Translations under genes and position numbers: made by a program | Shown here: piece by piece, positions 17,450 to 28,204 of the stretch | Layout of the letters: each line of letters begins with the position of its first letter | How positions within the stretch are numbered: the stretch's first letter is position 1 | Notes under the pieces: generated by a model | What the model was told of the DNA's origin: nothing | Seen by the model: only the letters and a program-made list of their open reading frames with translations | The model's database searches: none | Source of the DNA: Rhodanobacteraceae bacterium | Lineage (GTDB): Bacteria; Pseudomonadota; Gammaproteobacteria; Xanthomonadales; SZUA-5 | Assembly (NCBI GenBank): GCA_024234055.1 | Contig: JACKOW010000006.1 | Location: 124,001 to 188,000 of the forward strand | Length of the DNA stretch: 64,000 nucleotides | Direction of reading: 5' to 3'

Positions 17450-18484
17450 ATGAAAGGCAAACCGACTTCTTTCGATATCGCCTACCACGCCGGCGTGTCC
17501 CAGGCGACAGTGTCGCGTGCGCTGCGGGGCAGTCCGCTGGTCAGTGCCGAAACCCGCAAGCGCATACAGGCCATCGCCAAGCAGCTGAACTACAAGGTCG
17601 ACAAGAACGCCTCGAATCTGCGCCGCCAGCATTCGGTGACGTTGGCGCTGCTGCTGTTCGAAGACCCGACCTCGGACGATTCGCTGATCAATCCCTTCTT
17701 CCTGTCGATGCTGGGTTCGATCACTCGCGCCTGTGCCCGCCAGGGCTATGATCTGTTGATCTCCTTCCAGCAGCTCTCGGAGGACTGGCATGCCGATTTT
17801 CAGGACAGCCACAAGGCTGACGGCCTGATTCTGCTGGGCTACGGCGACTATCTGGTGGCCCGCCACAAGCTCGAACGCCTGGTCGAACAGGGTACGCATT
17901 TTGTCCGCTGGGGGGCGGTGGTCGAGGGTCAGCCCGGCATTTCGATCGGCTGCGACAATGTCCAGGGCGGCCGTGCGATGGCGGAGCATCTGCTGGCGCT
18001 GGGACGGCGACGCATCGCCTTCATCGGCGATGTCTCGCCGCATTGCCCGGAATTCTCGGATCGCTATCAGGGACTGGTTCAGGCGCTCAAGGCAGCTGGA
18101 CTGGACGTCGATCCGGCCTTGCAGATCGATGCCGCCGATTCGACCGAACTGGTGGGTCAGAGCGCCATGCGCCAATTGCTGGCTCGTGGTGCCCGGGTCG
18201 ACGCAGTCTTTGCCGCCAGCGACCTGCTCGCCATCGGCGCCATGCGGGCGCTGGAAGAGGCGGGCTTGAGCGTGCCCGGCGATGTCGCCGTGGTCGGCTT
18301 CGACGATATCCCGATGGCGAGCTTTGCCAGCCCGCCGCTGACCACGGTGGCCCAGGACACCAAGCGCGCCGGCGAGCTGCTGGTCGAAACCCTGCTGCAT
18401 GAAATCAAGAACGAGCCGGTCACCAGCGTGATGCTGCCGGCGCGGGTGGTGGTGCGGCGGTCGTGCGGTGGGACTTCGTCCTAG
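17450..18484 (+). CDS. LacI-family transcriptional regulator
   Basis: A 344-residue repressor-type protein. The N-terminal LacI helix-turn-helix is clear (FDIAYHAGVSQATVSRALRG), followed by the hinge helix and a periplasmic-binding-protein-like sugar domain with GAMRALEEAG and VVGFDDIPMA. The ATG at 17450 places the helix-turn-helix at residues 6-25, standard for the family; earlier in-frame codons give unrelated residues. It converges on an amylase-transporter pair, so its ligand is probably maltose or a maltodextrin and its target that operon, but no convincing CG-centred operator could be found upstream of 22002. Confidence 0.92.
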   Translation: MKGKPTSFDIAYHAGVSQATVSRALRGSPLVSAETRKRIQAIAKQLNYKVDKNASNLRRQHSVTLALLLFEDPTSDDSLINPFFLSMLGSITRACARQGYDLLISFQQLSEDWHADFQDSHKADGLILLGYGDYLVARHKLERLVEQGTHFVRWGAVVEGQPGISIGCDNVQGGRAMAEHLLALGRRRIAFIGDVSPHCPEFSDRYQGLVQALKAAGLDVDPALQIDAADSTELVGQSAMRQLLARGARVDAVFAASDLLAIGAMRALEEAGLSVPGDVAVVGFDDIPMASFASPPLTTVAQDTKRAGELLVETLLHEIKNEPVTSVMLPARVVVRRSCGGTSS

Positions 18485-18707
18485 CCCCACCTGTGGGAGC
18501 GGCTTCAGCCGCGATTGCACGAGGGCGAGAGGGCACGAGGGCACGCAAGATCAAGAGCTCGCGGTGAGGCTGCCTTTGCGTGCCCTCGTGCCCTCGCGCC
18601 CTCCTACGTTTGATGCGCGAATAAGCGCACCGCCAGGGGCGACCGGGACTCTCACGGGGACGCCGTCACGTAGGCCCTGCGGGCCAACGTGACCTACCAC
18701 AGCTGGC

Positions 18708-20519
18708 TCAATGTTGATCGGCTGGCGGCACTTGCTGCACACCCAATCGATGGGCCATGGCATCGTCCAGGCTCGCCAGCAGTGTTGGGTCCGTCAGCAC
18801 GGCGTCAAACAGAAAGACCTGCACGCCATGGGCCGGCACCTCGGCCTCGAAGGGCCTGCCCGGCGGCAACTCGATCAGGGTTCCGTCCAGGGCTGAACGC
18901 CAGGGTCCCGCCTGAAGCGCTTCGGTGATCTTGAACGTGGTCGGCGCGTCGGCCTTGTTCAACAACACCAGCGCCGTTTGGTTGACGCCTTCATGCTGGT
19001 ACACCCGATAGAAGGCCGCGCGGTCGCCGGCGAATTCCAGATCCAGCTGCAATCCGCGCTGCAGCGCGATCGAATCGCGACGCACCTTGGCGATGCGTTT
19101 CAGATTCTCGTGGATCGGATGGCCAGAGGCGGCCGCGATACCCTCGACGCCGTAGTAGTTGCGATTGCCGGCATGCTCGGCGGCGCCGCGCATGAACCCG
19201 GTTTCCGAGCCGTAATAGAGCACCGGGATGCCGCGCAGCGTGAACAGCAGATGGTGGGCGTCGATGAAACCCTCGTCGCTGGCCTTCAGCCGTGGCATGT
19301 CGTGGTTGTCATAGAAGGTCGCCAGATCGTAGGGATTGGCGTAGGGCCCGTTCTCCAGAAACAGTGCATCGGCAATCTTCTCGAAGCCGGCGCCCTTCTC
19401 GAAGACCTCGCCAAACGCCGCCTTGAGCGGGAAATCGAGCACGCTGATGGCGCCGTTCTCCGGCCAGGTGTGCTGCGCCACCACCGGGGGATCGAAGGAA
19501 TAGCGCTCGCCGAACATGTACAGCCCCGGTCGATGCTGGCGCAGTCGCTGGGCAAAATCGTGCCAGAAGGGATTGGGCACATGGCCGATGGTGTCGATGC
19601 GCAGGGCATCCGCGCCCTGATCCAGCCACTGCGTGTAGGCACCGACGAAATAGTCGAGCACCTCGGGGCGGGTGTCGTCGATGTTCGAGAGCTGCACCAG
19701 ATCGCGGGTGTTGTGGAAGAAGCGATGGAGCGGAATCTCGTCCGGCTTGAGCTGCTCCGGCGGCAGGTTCTGATGGTCGGCCAGCAAGGTGCCGTCGGCC
19801 GCGTAGATCTCGCCGAATTTGGGCTGATCGATGGGCATCGTGAACGACGGCGAGCCGTGATTGGCGACCACATCCAGCACCGTCTTCAGGCCCTTGGCCT
19901 TGAGTCCGGCGGTGAGTTCGGCAAAGCCCAGACCCGGGCTCGGCAGATGTTCGTCCAGCTCATAGAAGTTGACGCCCCAGTAGCCGTGGTAACCGGTCTT
20001 GCCCTGATCACTCATCATGGCGCCGAAGACCGCCGGATCGCCGCCGGTGAAGGCTTCGTCCGGATTGTCGACGATGGGCGTCAGCCAGACCGCGCCGAAA
20101 CCCATGTCGGCGATGTAATCAGCGTGATCAAGCAAGCCCTTGAAGTCGCCACCGAGGTAGCCGATGTTGTCATCCAGGCCTCCGGGCAGGCCCGGCGTCT
20201 TGCGGTCGAAGGTCGGGTGCGGGCCGCCCTGATCGCGCTGATCGTTGGACTCGTCACCATTGACGAAACGATCGGTCAGCACGAAGTAGATGGCGTTGCT
20301 GGCGAAGGGTTCGAGCGTGCCGTAGTAGTCCTTGGTCGCAGCTGGCGCTCCGACTTCAGGAGTGGCTTGTGGTGTGTCTTGAGAGCAAGCGCCGAGGGCC
20401 AACGCCGCAACCAGCGCCAGTGCCAGCCGTAGGTCACGATGTGCGCAAAGCGCGCTACGTGACGCGTTCTGTTCACCGCGGAAAGGATGTCGGGCCATGC
20501 CCTTGATCGACTCAAGCAT
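18708..20519 (-). CDS. GH13 alpha-amylase-family lipoprotein
   Basis: A 603-residue glycoside hydrolase of family 13, cleaving or transferring alpha-1,4-glucans. The N-terminus is a lipoprotein signal ending in the lipobox LGAC (Cys45), so it is anchored in the envelope. Family regions are intact: DVVANH (region I), LRIDTIGHV with nucleophile Asp309 (region II), FGERY with acid-base Glu338 (region III) and YDNHD with Asp407 (region IV). The ATG at 20519 overlaps the transporter stop by eight bases; a second in-frame ATG at 20498 is possible. Together with the permease and LacI regulator it forms a maltodextrin-use locus. Cyclomaltodextrinase or glucanotransferase activity cannot be excluded. 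Confidence 0.9.
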   Translation of the reverse strand: MLESIKGMARHPFRGEQNASRSALCAHRDLRLALALVAALALGACSQDTPQATPEVGAPAATKDYYGTLEPFASNAIYFVLTDRFVNGDESNDQRDQGGPHPTFDRKTPGLPGGLDDNIGYLGGDFKGLLDHADYIADMGFGAVWLTPIVDNPDEAFTGGDPAVFGAMMSDQGKTGYHGYWGVNFYELDEHLPSPGLGFAELTAGLKAKGLKTVLDVVANHGSPSFTMPIDQPKFGEIYAADGTLLADHQNLPPEQLKPDEIPLHRFFHNTRDLVQLSNIDDTRPEVLDYFVGAYTQWLDQGADALRIDTIGHVPNPFWHDFAQRLRQHRPGLYMFGERYSFDPPVVAQHTWPENGAISVLDFPLKAAFGEVFEKGAGFEKIADALFLENGPYANPYDLATFYDNHDMPRLKASDEGFIDAHHLLFTLRGIPVLYYGSETGFMRGAAEHAGNRNYYGVEGIAAASGHPIHENLKRIAKVRRDSIALQRGLQLDLEFAGDRAAFYRVYQHEGVNQTALVLLNKADAPTTFKITEALQAGPWRSALDGTLIELPPGRPFEAEVPAHGVQVFLFDAVLTDPTLLASLDDAMAHRLGVQQVPPADQH

Positions 20520-22002
20520 GCGCCACCACCCTTTCCGCACTGGGCTCACGCACCCTCAGCACGCACAAGCCGGCGATCAGGAAGCTGACGCCACCAATCA
20601 CCAGCGCATAGATCGGTTGGTTGGCGAAGACCGTCTTCAATATGACGCCGAGCACACTGGCCGCCAGTAACTGCGGGATCACGATGAAGAAATTGAAGAT
20701 GCCCATGTACACGCCCATCTTCTCCGCCGGCAGGCTGTCGGACAGCATCGCGTACGGCAGAGCCAGGATCGAGGCCCAGGCGATGCCGATGCCGACCATC
20801 GACAGCAGTAGCCAGTTCGGGTCGCGGATGATCAGGAAGGACAGCAGCGCGCCGGCGCCTATCCACAGATTGATCAGATGGGCCATGCGCAAACCGACCT
20901 TGCGCACCAGGAAGGGAATGCCGATCGCGGCGACTGCAGCAAAGCCGTTGTAGGCGCCAAACAGCACATTCACCCAGTCCGCTCCGTTGTTGTAGGCGGC
21001 GCTGGTCGGGTCGCTGGAGCCAAAGTGCACCGAGGTCACGGCACTGGTGGTGTAGATCCACATCGAAAACAGCGCGAACCAGGAGAAGAACTGCACCAGC
21101 GCCAGCTTGCGCATGGCATCGGGCATGGCATGCAGATCGGCCATGACGTGGGCAAAAACGAAGTCGCGCGGTACCAGCCCCTGAATCAGCAGCGCCAGCC
21201 CGTAGGCCGTGACCATGCCGGCAGCCACATAGAGATCATTGCGCAGATCGTAATGGGTCACTGCCCAGAATCCGGCGATGCCTATCGCCAGCCAGATCCA
21301 GCCATCCTGCCGGGCCTGGATGGGAGCCAGTTCGGCGTGCGCAGGCGCCACCTCAGCGTCATCAAAGGCGCGCAGTTCTTCCGGCGGATACTCCCGCGAG
21401 CGCAAGATCGTCCAGCCCATGGCCAGCAGCAGCACCATGCCGCCGGCATAGAAGGAATAGCGCACGTTGTCGGGAATCTCTCCGGCGGCCGCGGTATTGG
21501 CCACGCCCAGCTTCTGCAGTGCCCAAGGCATCAGCCCGGCAACGACCGCGCCGACGCCAATGAAGAAGCTCTGCATGGAATAGCCGGTGGCGCGCTGCTG
21601 CTTGGGCAGGTTGTCGCCGACAAAGGCGCGGAAGGGTTCCATCGAGATGTTGATCGAGGCATCCAGCAGCCACAGCATCAGTGCGGCCACCCACAGCGCT
21701 GGTGAGTTGGGCATCACCATCAGGGCGCAGGTGGTCAGGATGGCGCCAGCGAGGAAGTAGGGTCGGCGCCTGCCCAGCCGGTTCCAGGTCCGGTCCGAGT
21801 AGTAGCCGACCAACGGTTGCACCAGCAAGCCGGTCAGCGGTGCCGCAATCCACAGGATCGGAATCTCGTCGATCTGCGCACCCAGGGTCTGGAAGATGCG
21901 CGAGACGTTGCCGTTCTGGAGGGCAAAGGCAAACTGGATGCCCAGAAAGCCAAAGCACATGTTCCAGATCTGCCAGAACGTCAGCTGCGGTTTGCTCTTC
22001 AT
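20512..22002 (-). CDS. MFS sugar transporter, SLC45/GPH-like (maltose-type)
   Basis: A 496-residue twelve-helix major facilitator. The N-terminus FWQIWNMCFGFLGIQFAFALQN and the loop YYSDRTWNRLGRRRPYF are typical of the proteobacterial maltose/SLC45-like branch. The start is decided by a Shine-Dalgarno GGGGAG six bases upstream of the ATG at 22002; an upstream GTG at 22020 would place this site inside the gene. It is followed with overlap by the amylase gene, so imported substrate is probably maltose or a short maltodextrin released by that enzyme. Confidence 0.88.
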   Translation of the reverse strand: MKSKPQLTFWQIWNMCFGFLGIQFAFALQNGNVSRIFQTLGAQIDEIPILWIAAPLTGLLVQPLVGYYSDRTWNRLGRRRPYFLAGAILTTCALMVMPNSPALWVAALMLWLLDASINISMEPFRAFVGDNLPKQQRATGYSMQSFFIGVGAVVAGLMPWALQKLGVANTAAAGEIPDNVRYSFYAGGMVLLLAMGWTILRSREYPPEELRAFDDAEVAPAHAELAPIQARQDGWIWLAIGIAGFWAVTHYDLRNDLYVAAGMVTAYGLALLIQGLVPRDFVFAHVMADLHAMPDAMRKLALVQFFSWFALFSMWIYTTSAVTSVHFGSSDPTSAAYNNGADWVNVLFGAYNGFAAVAAIGIPFLVRKVGLRMAHLINLWIGAGALLSFLIIRDPNWLLLSMVGIGIAWASILALPYAMLSDSLPAEKMGVYMGIFNFFIVIPQLLAASVLGVILKTVFANQPIYALVIGGVSFLIAGLCVLRVREPSAERVVAHA

Positions 22003-22020
22003 TGCACGCTCCCCAGACAC

Positions 22021-22609
22021 CCATGCCTGCGCCCGTGCATCTTAGAGTGTGCAAGCCCAGACGGCAGGGCGTGCATTCGTATTCATGGCTGCGGCGGCGC
22101 GTGCAGGCGCCCGTACGGCAGCCGCCCGCGCTGCGAACCGTCATGCGACGATCCGTATCAACCGCCGGCGTCATTGCGACCCACCTGTTTCGGCCTGAAA
22201 CTGCCCACCGGCCATGAACCCCCGGCGTCATTGCGACCCCGGACTTGATCCGGGGGAAGCAATCCAGGGATGTGCGCCGCTACCCTGGATTGCTTCGTCG
22301 CTTCGCTCCTCGCAATGACGCCCGGTTCCGACCTGTGTAGGTCCAGACTTGTCTGGACGCTTCTTCACCACCGGGCCAACAGGGTCCAGACAAGTCTGGA
22401 CCTACAAGAGCCCAAAGCCCGTAGCCTTTCCCGTGCCCCGTGCCCCGTGCCCCGTGCCCCGTGCCCCGTGCCCCGTGCCCATAACCAACAACCAACAACC
22501 AACAACCAACAACCAACAACCAACAACCAACAACCAACAACCAACAACCAACAACCGGGCTTCACGCGGCGGGGCTATCATCATGGATCAATTTCAAGGA
22601 GGAACGCCG
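22021..22609. repeat. 589-bp intergenic region made of dispersed repeats and two heptamer arrays
   Basis: No gene is seen. In order it holds a GCCACCTGT-to-GCCATGAACC module (about 22176-22220), a CATTGCGA...CAATGAC inverted module (22227-22319), a paired dyad (22340-22359 and 22383-22402), a (CCCCGTG)n array of about seven units (22430-22480), and an (AACCAAC)n array of about ten units (22483-22556). The icd ribosome-binding site AAGGAGG follows at 22596-22602. Array length may vary between strains and could tune icd expression. Confidence 0.85.
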
Positions 22610-23911
<1,302 letters not shown>

Positions 23912-24233
23912 TCGTAGGGCGGATCCGCCAAAGGCGTATCCGCCGCTAACCCTGCGGCGAGGGTGAATGGTGGAATCCGCTACGCGGGTTCTACCCTACC
24001 GGAGCTCCGCCTTCGTAGAGCGGAGCTTGCTCCGCTGCCGTGGCTTGGCTTGTGCTCTTGGCATCTGCGCCCGACTGGAGTGCTGCACATCCTGCCGAGC
24101 AAGCTCGGCACTACAAGAGCCTCGTACACCGCAGCCCTGATACTGCGATGCTCGCCCAGCCAATTTGACCCTGCTCCATACAGGCGCCCTTCCACCCGGC
24201 ATACTTGACGCATCACTGTCCGGACCGGACCTC
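23912..24233. repeat. 322-bp intergenic region with short hairpins
   Basis: No gene is seen. The stretch is built of small dyads: GTAGGGCGGATCCGCC and its partners (23916-24000), AGCGGAGCTTGCTCCGCT (about 24018-24035) and GCCGAGCAAGCTCGGC (24094-24109). None is followed by a clear T run, so a rho-independent terminator for icd is not evident. These dyads look like members of dispersed intergenic repeat families. Confidence 0.6.
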
Positions 24234-25181
24234 ATGAACAAGTCTCTGAAAATCGTCATTCTCGGCGGCACCGGCTTTGTCGGTCGCTCCATCGTCCACG
24301 AGCTGCAGGCGGCCGGTCACCAGATCGATGTACTCAGCCGTAATCGCGAACTGCAGCGCGACCTCGGCATCTATCCGAGCGTGCGCACGCTGTCCACCGA
24401 TGTCTACGACCAGGCGGCGTTGACCCGACGATTCGCCGGCGCCGATGCCGTCATCAATCTGGTCGGCGTGCTCCAGAACAACGGCTTTGGTGGCAAGGAT
24501 TTCGACACCGCCCACGTCCAACTCACCGACACCGTCATCGCTGCGATGAAGGCCGCCAAGGTTTCGCGACTGCTGCAAATGAGTTCGCTGTGCGCCGGCG
24601 AAGGCGACAGTCACTATCTGCGCTCGCGCGGTGAGGCCGAAGCCCACGTCAAGGCCTCGGGCCTCAACTGGACGCTGTTCCAGCCCTCGGTGATCTTCGG
24701 GCCGGGGGACGGTCTGTTCTGCCGCTTCGCGCCCTTGCTGAAGATCGCGCCGGTGCTGCCGCTGGCCCGCGCCGGTGCCCGCTTCCAGCCGGTGTACGTC
24801 AAGGATGTGGCCGCAGCCTTCGCGGCGGCGTTGAGCAGCAAGGAGGCGGTCGGCAAGAGCTACCCGCTGGTCGGTCCGCGCACCTACACCCTGTCCGAAC
24901 TGGTGCGCTACACCGCGAAGGTGTTGGGCGTGAAGCGCCTGGTGCTGCCCCTGCCGAATCTGTTCGGGCGCATTCAGGGTCTGCTGTTCGACGCACTGCC
25001 GGCAGCCTTGAAGCCTTTCTCCAGCGACAACTACAAGTCACTGGCCATCGACAGCACCAGCGAACACGACGGACTGGGTGAACTCGGCATCCGCCGCACC
25101 CCGCTGGAACTGGTCGTGCCCGAATACATCGGCCGCAGCGAACATCAGCGCCATCTGGATACCTACCGGGCCGAGCGCTAA
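24234..25181 (+). CDS. NDUFA9-like NAD(P)-binding protein (atypical short-chain reductase)
   Basis: A 315-residue Rossmann protein with the nucleotide-binding GGTGFVGRS (residues 10-18) and later INLVGVLQNNGFGGKDF, VSRLLQMSSLCAG and the S-x10-E segment seen in complex I NDUFA9-like and NmrA-like proteins. The catalytic Tyr-x3-Lys of classical reductases is not conserved as such, so it may bind NAD(P)H without typical reductase activity. Bacterial relatives are annotated as complex I NDUFA9 family, sometimes linked to ubiquinone metabolism. The ATG at 24234 puts the GxxGxxG at the expected distance from the N-terminus. Confidence 0.87.
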   Translation: MNKSLKIVILGGTGFVGRSIVHELQAAGHQIDVLSRNRELQRDLGIYPSVRTLSTDVYDQAALTRRFAGADAVINLVGVLQNNGFGGKDFDTAHVQLTDTVIAAMKAAKVSRLLQMSSLCAGEGDSHYLRSRGEAEAHVKASGLNWTLFQPSVIFGPGDGLFCRFAPLLKIAPVLPLARAGARFQPVYVKDVAAAFAAALSSKEAVGKSYPLVGPRTYTLSELVRYTAKVLGVKRLVLPLPNLFGRIQGLLFDALPAALKPFSSDNYKSLAIDSTSEHDGLGELGIRRTPLELVVPEYIGRSEHQRHLDTYRAER

Positions 25182-26269
25182 TTTCCCGCTTGGGAGGGCG
25201 CCGCGCTGCGGCGCCGCTTTGCGCCGAGCGGAGATCAAGAGCGGCCGCGCAGGCGCGCGTCCCTCCCAGGAGCCGAGGCGATGCAGCACCGGCGTCATTG
25301 CGAGCCGCCTGTATCGGCCCAACGCTGCGCACGGGCCATGAACCCTCGGCGTCATTGCGACCCCGGACTTGATCCGGGGAAGCAATCCAGGGGCGTGCGG
25401 CGCTACCCTGGATTGCTTCGTCGCTGCGCTCCTCGCAATGACGCATCAACAACTTACGATATGAGTTCATGGAGAGGCGATGCAGCACCGGCGTTATTGG
25501 CAGCCACCTGTATCAGCCCGACACTGCCCACGGGCCATGAACCCCCGGCGTCATTGCGACCCCGGACTTGATCCGGGGGAAGCAATCCAGTGGTGTGCGG
25601 CGCTACCCTGGATTGCTTCGTCGCTGCGCTCCTCGCAATGACGCATCAACTACTTACGATATGGGCTCATGGAGAGCGTAGCGAAGCAATCCAGATGCAC
25701 CGCCGCAAGCTACGGCCGAGTGCCCTGGCCGAGGTGACGGGCAAAATCGCAGGATCACGCGGAGGCGCGGAGGCGCGGAGGCGCGGAGAAGTGCGATCCA
25801 TACTGCCGGCTTATGGCTCTTCTCCGCGGCCTCCGCGCCTCCGCGTGAGATATCCGCACTGCGCTCCAGAGCCGCCCGCGTTCGCCGGTTGCAGAAGTAG
25901 GCCGGGTCCGCGCGCCCGGCAGCTTGGGCTGCACGCAGCGATGACGAGCGCGCGGCGCCCGGCAGGCCAAGCCGCGGCCGCCGGCGCGAACATCCCTCGC
26001 GCCCATCCCGATACGCCGCGCGCCGGAGCCGCGCTACTCACACACGGGTTCTGGCGGACCGACACGCCGGCCGATAGTGACAGACGATCCAGGGCTTCCC
26101 GAAGACGTGACGGGCATTCTTCGCGTTCTCTCTGCTCTTCCTTTGCGTTCTCTGCGCCTGCTTCTGGCCACGACCTGCCTCAGGACTAGATCTTAGCGAC
26201 GACGCCCTCGCCGCAAGCGTGCTCCTCGCTGGCGTATGCTCCAGCCTGGATCATCAACGGAGCAGGCCC
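25182..26269. repeat. 1.1-kb repeat-filled intergenic region
   Basis: No gene is supported. It contains a GGAGGGCGCCGC...CCCTCC module (25193-25266), two CATTGCGA...CAATGAC modules (25351-25442 and 25550-25642) each preceded by a GCCACCTGT-to-GCCATGAACC module, and a third, partial module (about 25669-25694). A hairpin follows whose arms are octamer repeats of GCGGAGGC (25755-25790 and 25820-25848), then a GC-rich tract to about 26180. Open frames here, such as 25590-26189, translate repeat DNA and have no codon structure. Confidence 0.8.
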
Positions 26270-26710
26270 ATGGGTGTACTGGATTTCATGAAGTCGGCGG
26301 GCGAGAAAGTCCTGGGTGCGGCCACGGCCGGCAACACGGCGGGCGCCTTGCTGGATCATCTCAAGGCCAAGGGTCTGGCCAGCACCGATCTCAAGGTCGA
26401 GTACGACGCCGCCTCGGCCACGGTCAAGGTGATCGGCAAGGCCGGCACCCAGGAAGACAAGGAAAAGGTGCTGCTGGCGCTGGGCAATGTCGCCGGCGTG
26501 GAGAAGGTCGATGACGGCATCGACGCCGGTCAGGCCGGTACGCCGGCCGGCTTCTACACCGTGCAAGCGGGAGACACGCTGGGATCCATCGCCAAGAAGC
26601 ACTACGGCAAATCCGGCGCCTATGTGCAGATCTTCGAAGCCAACAAGCCGCTGCTCAAGGATCCCGACAAGATCTATCCCGGCCAGATGCTGCGCATGCC
26701 GGTGCTCTGA
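26270..26710 (+). CDS. kbp: BON-LysM domain protein (Kbp/YgaU-like)
   Basis: A 146-residue protein with an N-terminal BON domain (about 25-85) and a C-terminal LysM domain (about 95-144: FYTVQAGDTLGSIAKKHYG...IYPGQMLRMPVL). Length and domain order match E. coli Kbp (YgaU), a cytoplasmic potassium-binding protein of 149 residues. There is no signal peptide, which also fits. GGAG at 26259-26262 lies seven bases before the ATG. It is 11 bp upstream of the secreted transglutaminase-like gene, so the two are probably co-transcribed. Potassium binding is transferred from the E. coli protein, not shown here. Confidence 0.85.
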   Translation: MGVLDFMKSAGEKVLGAATAGNTAGALLDHLKAKGLASTDLKVEYDAASATVKVIGKAGTQEDKEKVLLALGNVAGVEKVDDGIDAGQAGTPAGFYTVQAGDTLGSIAKKHYGKSGAYVQIFEANKPLLKDPDKIYPGQMLRMPVL

Positions 26711-26721
26711 TCGGGGCGCGC

Positions 26722-27867
26722 ATGTTCAGACGGATCTCGCTCTGTCTGGGGCTGGTCGCGCTGCAGGCCCACGCGGCGCCGAGCTGGCAACCCTTTGTCG
26801 AGCCCTACAACCAGCTGTTTCCCAGCCTCGAGATCGCCACCGCCACACTGGCCAGCGATCCCGACGATGCAGATCCGGCGGTCCTGGGCGATCAGCAAGG
26901 GCTGATAGGCGTTGAATTGTCCGGCGCTCCGGCCGGCGCCCGCTTCGAACTGGTGGTGCGGGTGCCGGGCTTGGCCCGGGACAGTCGGCTGGCCGGAACC
27001 ATTCCGGATCTGGATCAGAGTCTCAACCTGGCCCCGACCATGGCCTGGGATTTCCCGGCGCTGGCGGCTATCCGCCAGCCCCGCCCGGCCAATATCGAGT
27101 TCGAACTGAGCCTGGACGGGCAGTCGCTCGGCACGCGCATCCAGCGGGTGCGGGTGCGTTCGGTCAATGACGCGCTCTATTACATCGACGAGGAAGGCGA
27201 AGACGACGATCTGGACTTCAACTGGCTGTTTGCCGCCTACGTCAACGAAGACCATCCGGCGGTCGATGCCATCCTCAAGGAAGCGTTGGACAGCGGCGTG
27301 GTGGATCAGTTCGACGGCTACCAGAGCGAAGACGCCGACAGCGTGCTCAAGCAGGTTTACGCCATCTGGCATGTGCTGCAGCAGCGCGGCATCCGCTATT
27401 CCTCGATCACCCGCACCGCCAGCGCCCACGACAAGGTGCTGAGCCAGCACGTGCGCTTCATCGACGAGTCCCTGGCCATGAGCCAGGCCAACTGCGTCGA
27501 TGGCAGCGTGCTGATCGCCTCGGTGCTGCGCAAGATCGACATCGATCCGGTGCTGGTGCTGGTGCCCGGGCACATGCTGCTGGGGTTTGCGCTGGATGCC
27601 GAGGGCAGCGAGATGGCCTACCTCGAAACCACAATGCTCGGCGATGTCCAGCCCAAGGCGGAGGACGTCAAGGTCCATCTGAAGGGGCGCGCAGGACTGT
27701 CGGTGGACCTGGAAGCCTCGCTGGCCAATTTCGAGGCCGCGCTGTCCGCGGGACAGGAGCAGATCGACGACGCCGGGGATGCCTTTGACGATGAGGACAA
27801 CGCCGACTACCAGATCATCGACATCGAGGCGGCCCGCGAGTACGGGGTGATGCCGATCACGCGCTGA
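26722..27867 (+). CDS. secreted transglutaminase-like superfamily protein
   Basis: A 381-residue protein with a signal peptide (LCLGLVALQAHAA, cleavage near residue 19). The C-terminal half holds a papain-like transglutaminase core: Cys in ANCVDGSVLIASVL and His in GHMLLGF; a later acidic residue would complete the triad. The N-terminal half is beta-rich and matches nothing I recognise. The C-terminus is acidic (DDAGDAFDDEDNAD). Likely periplasmic; possible roles are proteolysis or crosslinking of envelope proteins. It follows the Kbp-like gene after 11 bp. Confidence 0.7.
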   Translation: MFRRISLCLGLVALQAHAAPSWQPFVEPYNQLFPSLEIATATLASDPDDADPAVLGDQQGLIGVELSGAPAGARFELVVRVPGLARDSRLAGTIPDLDQSLNLAPTMAWDFPALAAIRQPRPANIEFELSLDGQSLGTRIQRVRVRSVNDALYYIDEEGEDDDLDFNWLFAAYVNEDHPAVDAILKEALDSGVVDQFDGYQSEDADSVLKQVYAIWHVLQQRGIRYSSITRTASAHDKVLSQHVRFIDESLAMSQANCVDGSVLIASVLRKIDIDPVLVLVPGHMLLGFALDAEGSEMAYLETTMLGDVQPKAEDVKVHLKGRAGLSVDLEASLANFEAALSAGQEQIDDAGDAFDDEDNADYQIIDIEAAREYGVMPITR

Positions 27868-28204
27868 TCGGGGTATCGCCTTCTGTGCGGGCGCCCTTCT
27901 GTGGGAGCGGCTTCAGCCGCGACAGCCCGTTCGCGGCTGAAGCCGCTCTCTCACCAAACACGTCGCAAGTCCTTGAATAGAAAATTTTCCGCAAAGGACG
28001 CAAAGGACGCAAAGGACGCAAAGTAGGGCGATTCCAAGATTTCGGTTGGCGGTGTCGCCAGAGACCGTGCTCAACCGGACAACCATTGAAATCTTCGCGT
28101 CCTTTGCGTCCTTTGCGGACAAAAGAATGAACTCTGAGATCGCCCACACTTCGATGCGCGAACACGCGCACCGCCAGGGGCGACCGGGACTTCCACAGGG
28201 GCAG
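27868..28204. repeat. intergenic region with three inverted modules
   Basis: No gene is seen. A long hairpin is at 27901-27953 (GTGGGAGCGGCTTCAGCCGCGA and its inverted partner, a REP-like family common in gammaproteobacteria). A nonamer array (GCAAAGGAC)n lies near 27993-28020 with its inverted match CTTTGCGTCC near 28092-28112. A GCGCACCGCCAGGGGCGACC module is at 28152-28201. The module lies between convergent genes and may help end transcription. Confidence 0.7.

Noticed and set aside
18978..20432. Plus-strand 484-codon frame
   Set aside because: Antisense shadow of the amylase, whose catalytic motifs are unmistakable on the other strand.
22003..22110. LacI operator upstream of the transporter
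   Set aside because: TGCA-rich words are present but no centred dyad of the LacI type could be defended.
22430..22556. Heptamer arrays considered as CRISPR or phage-type direct repeats
   Set aside because: Units are contiguous without spacers and only 7 bp long.
22349..22609. N-terminal extension of isocitrate dehydrogenase through the repeats
   Set aside because: The residues are translated heptamer arrays; a strong AAGGAGG fixes the start at 22610.
25590..26189. 199-codon frame between repeats
   Set aside because: Begins in a dispersed repeat (LDCFVAALLAMT) and continues as Arg/Pro-rich low-complexity sequence.
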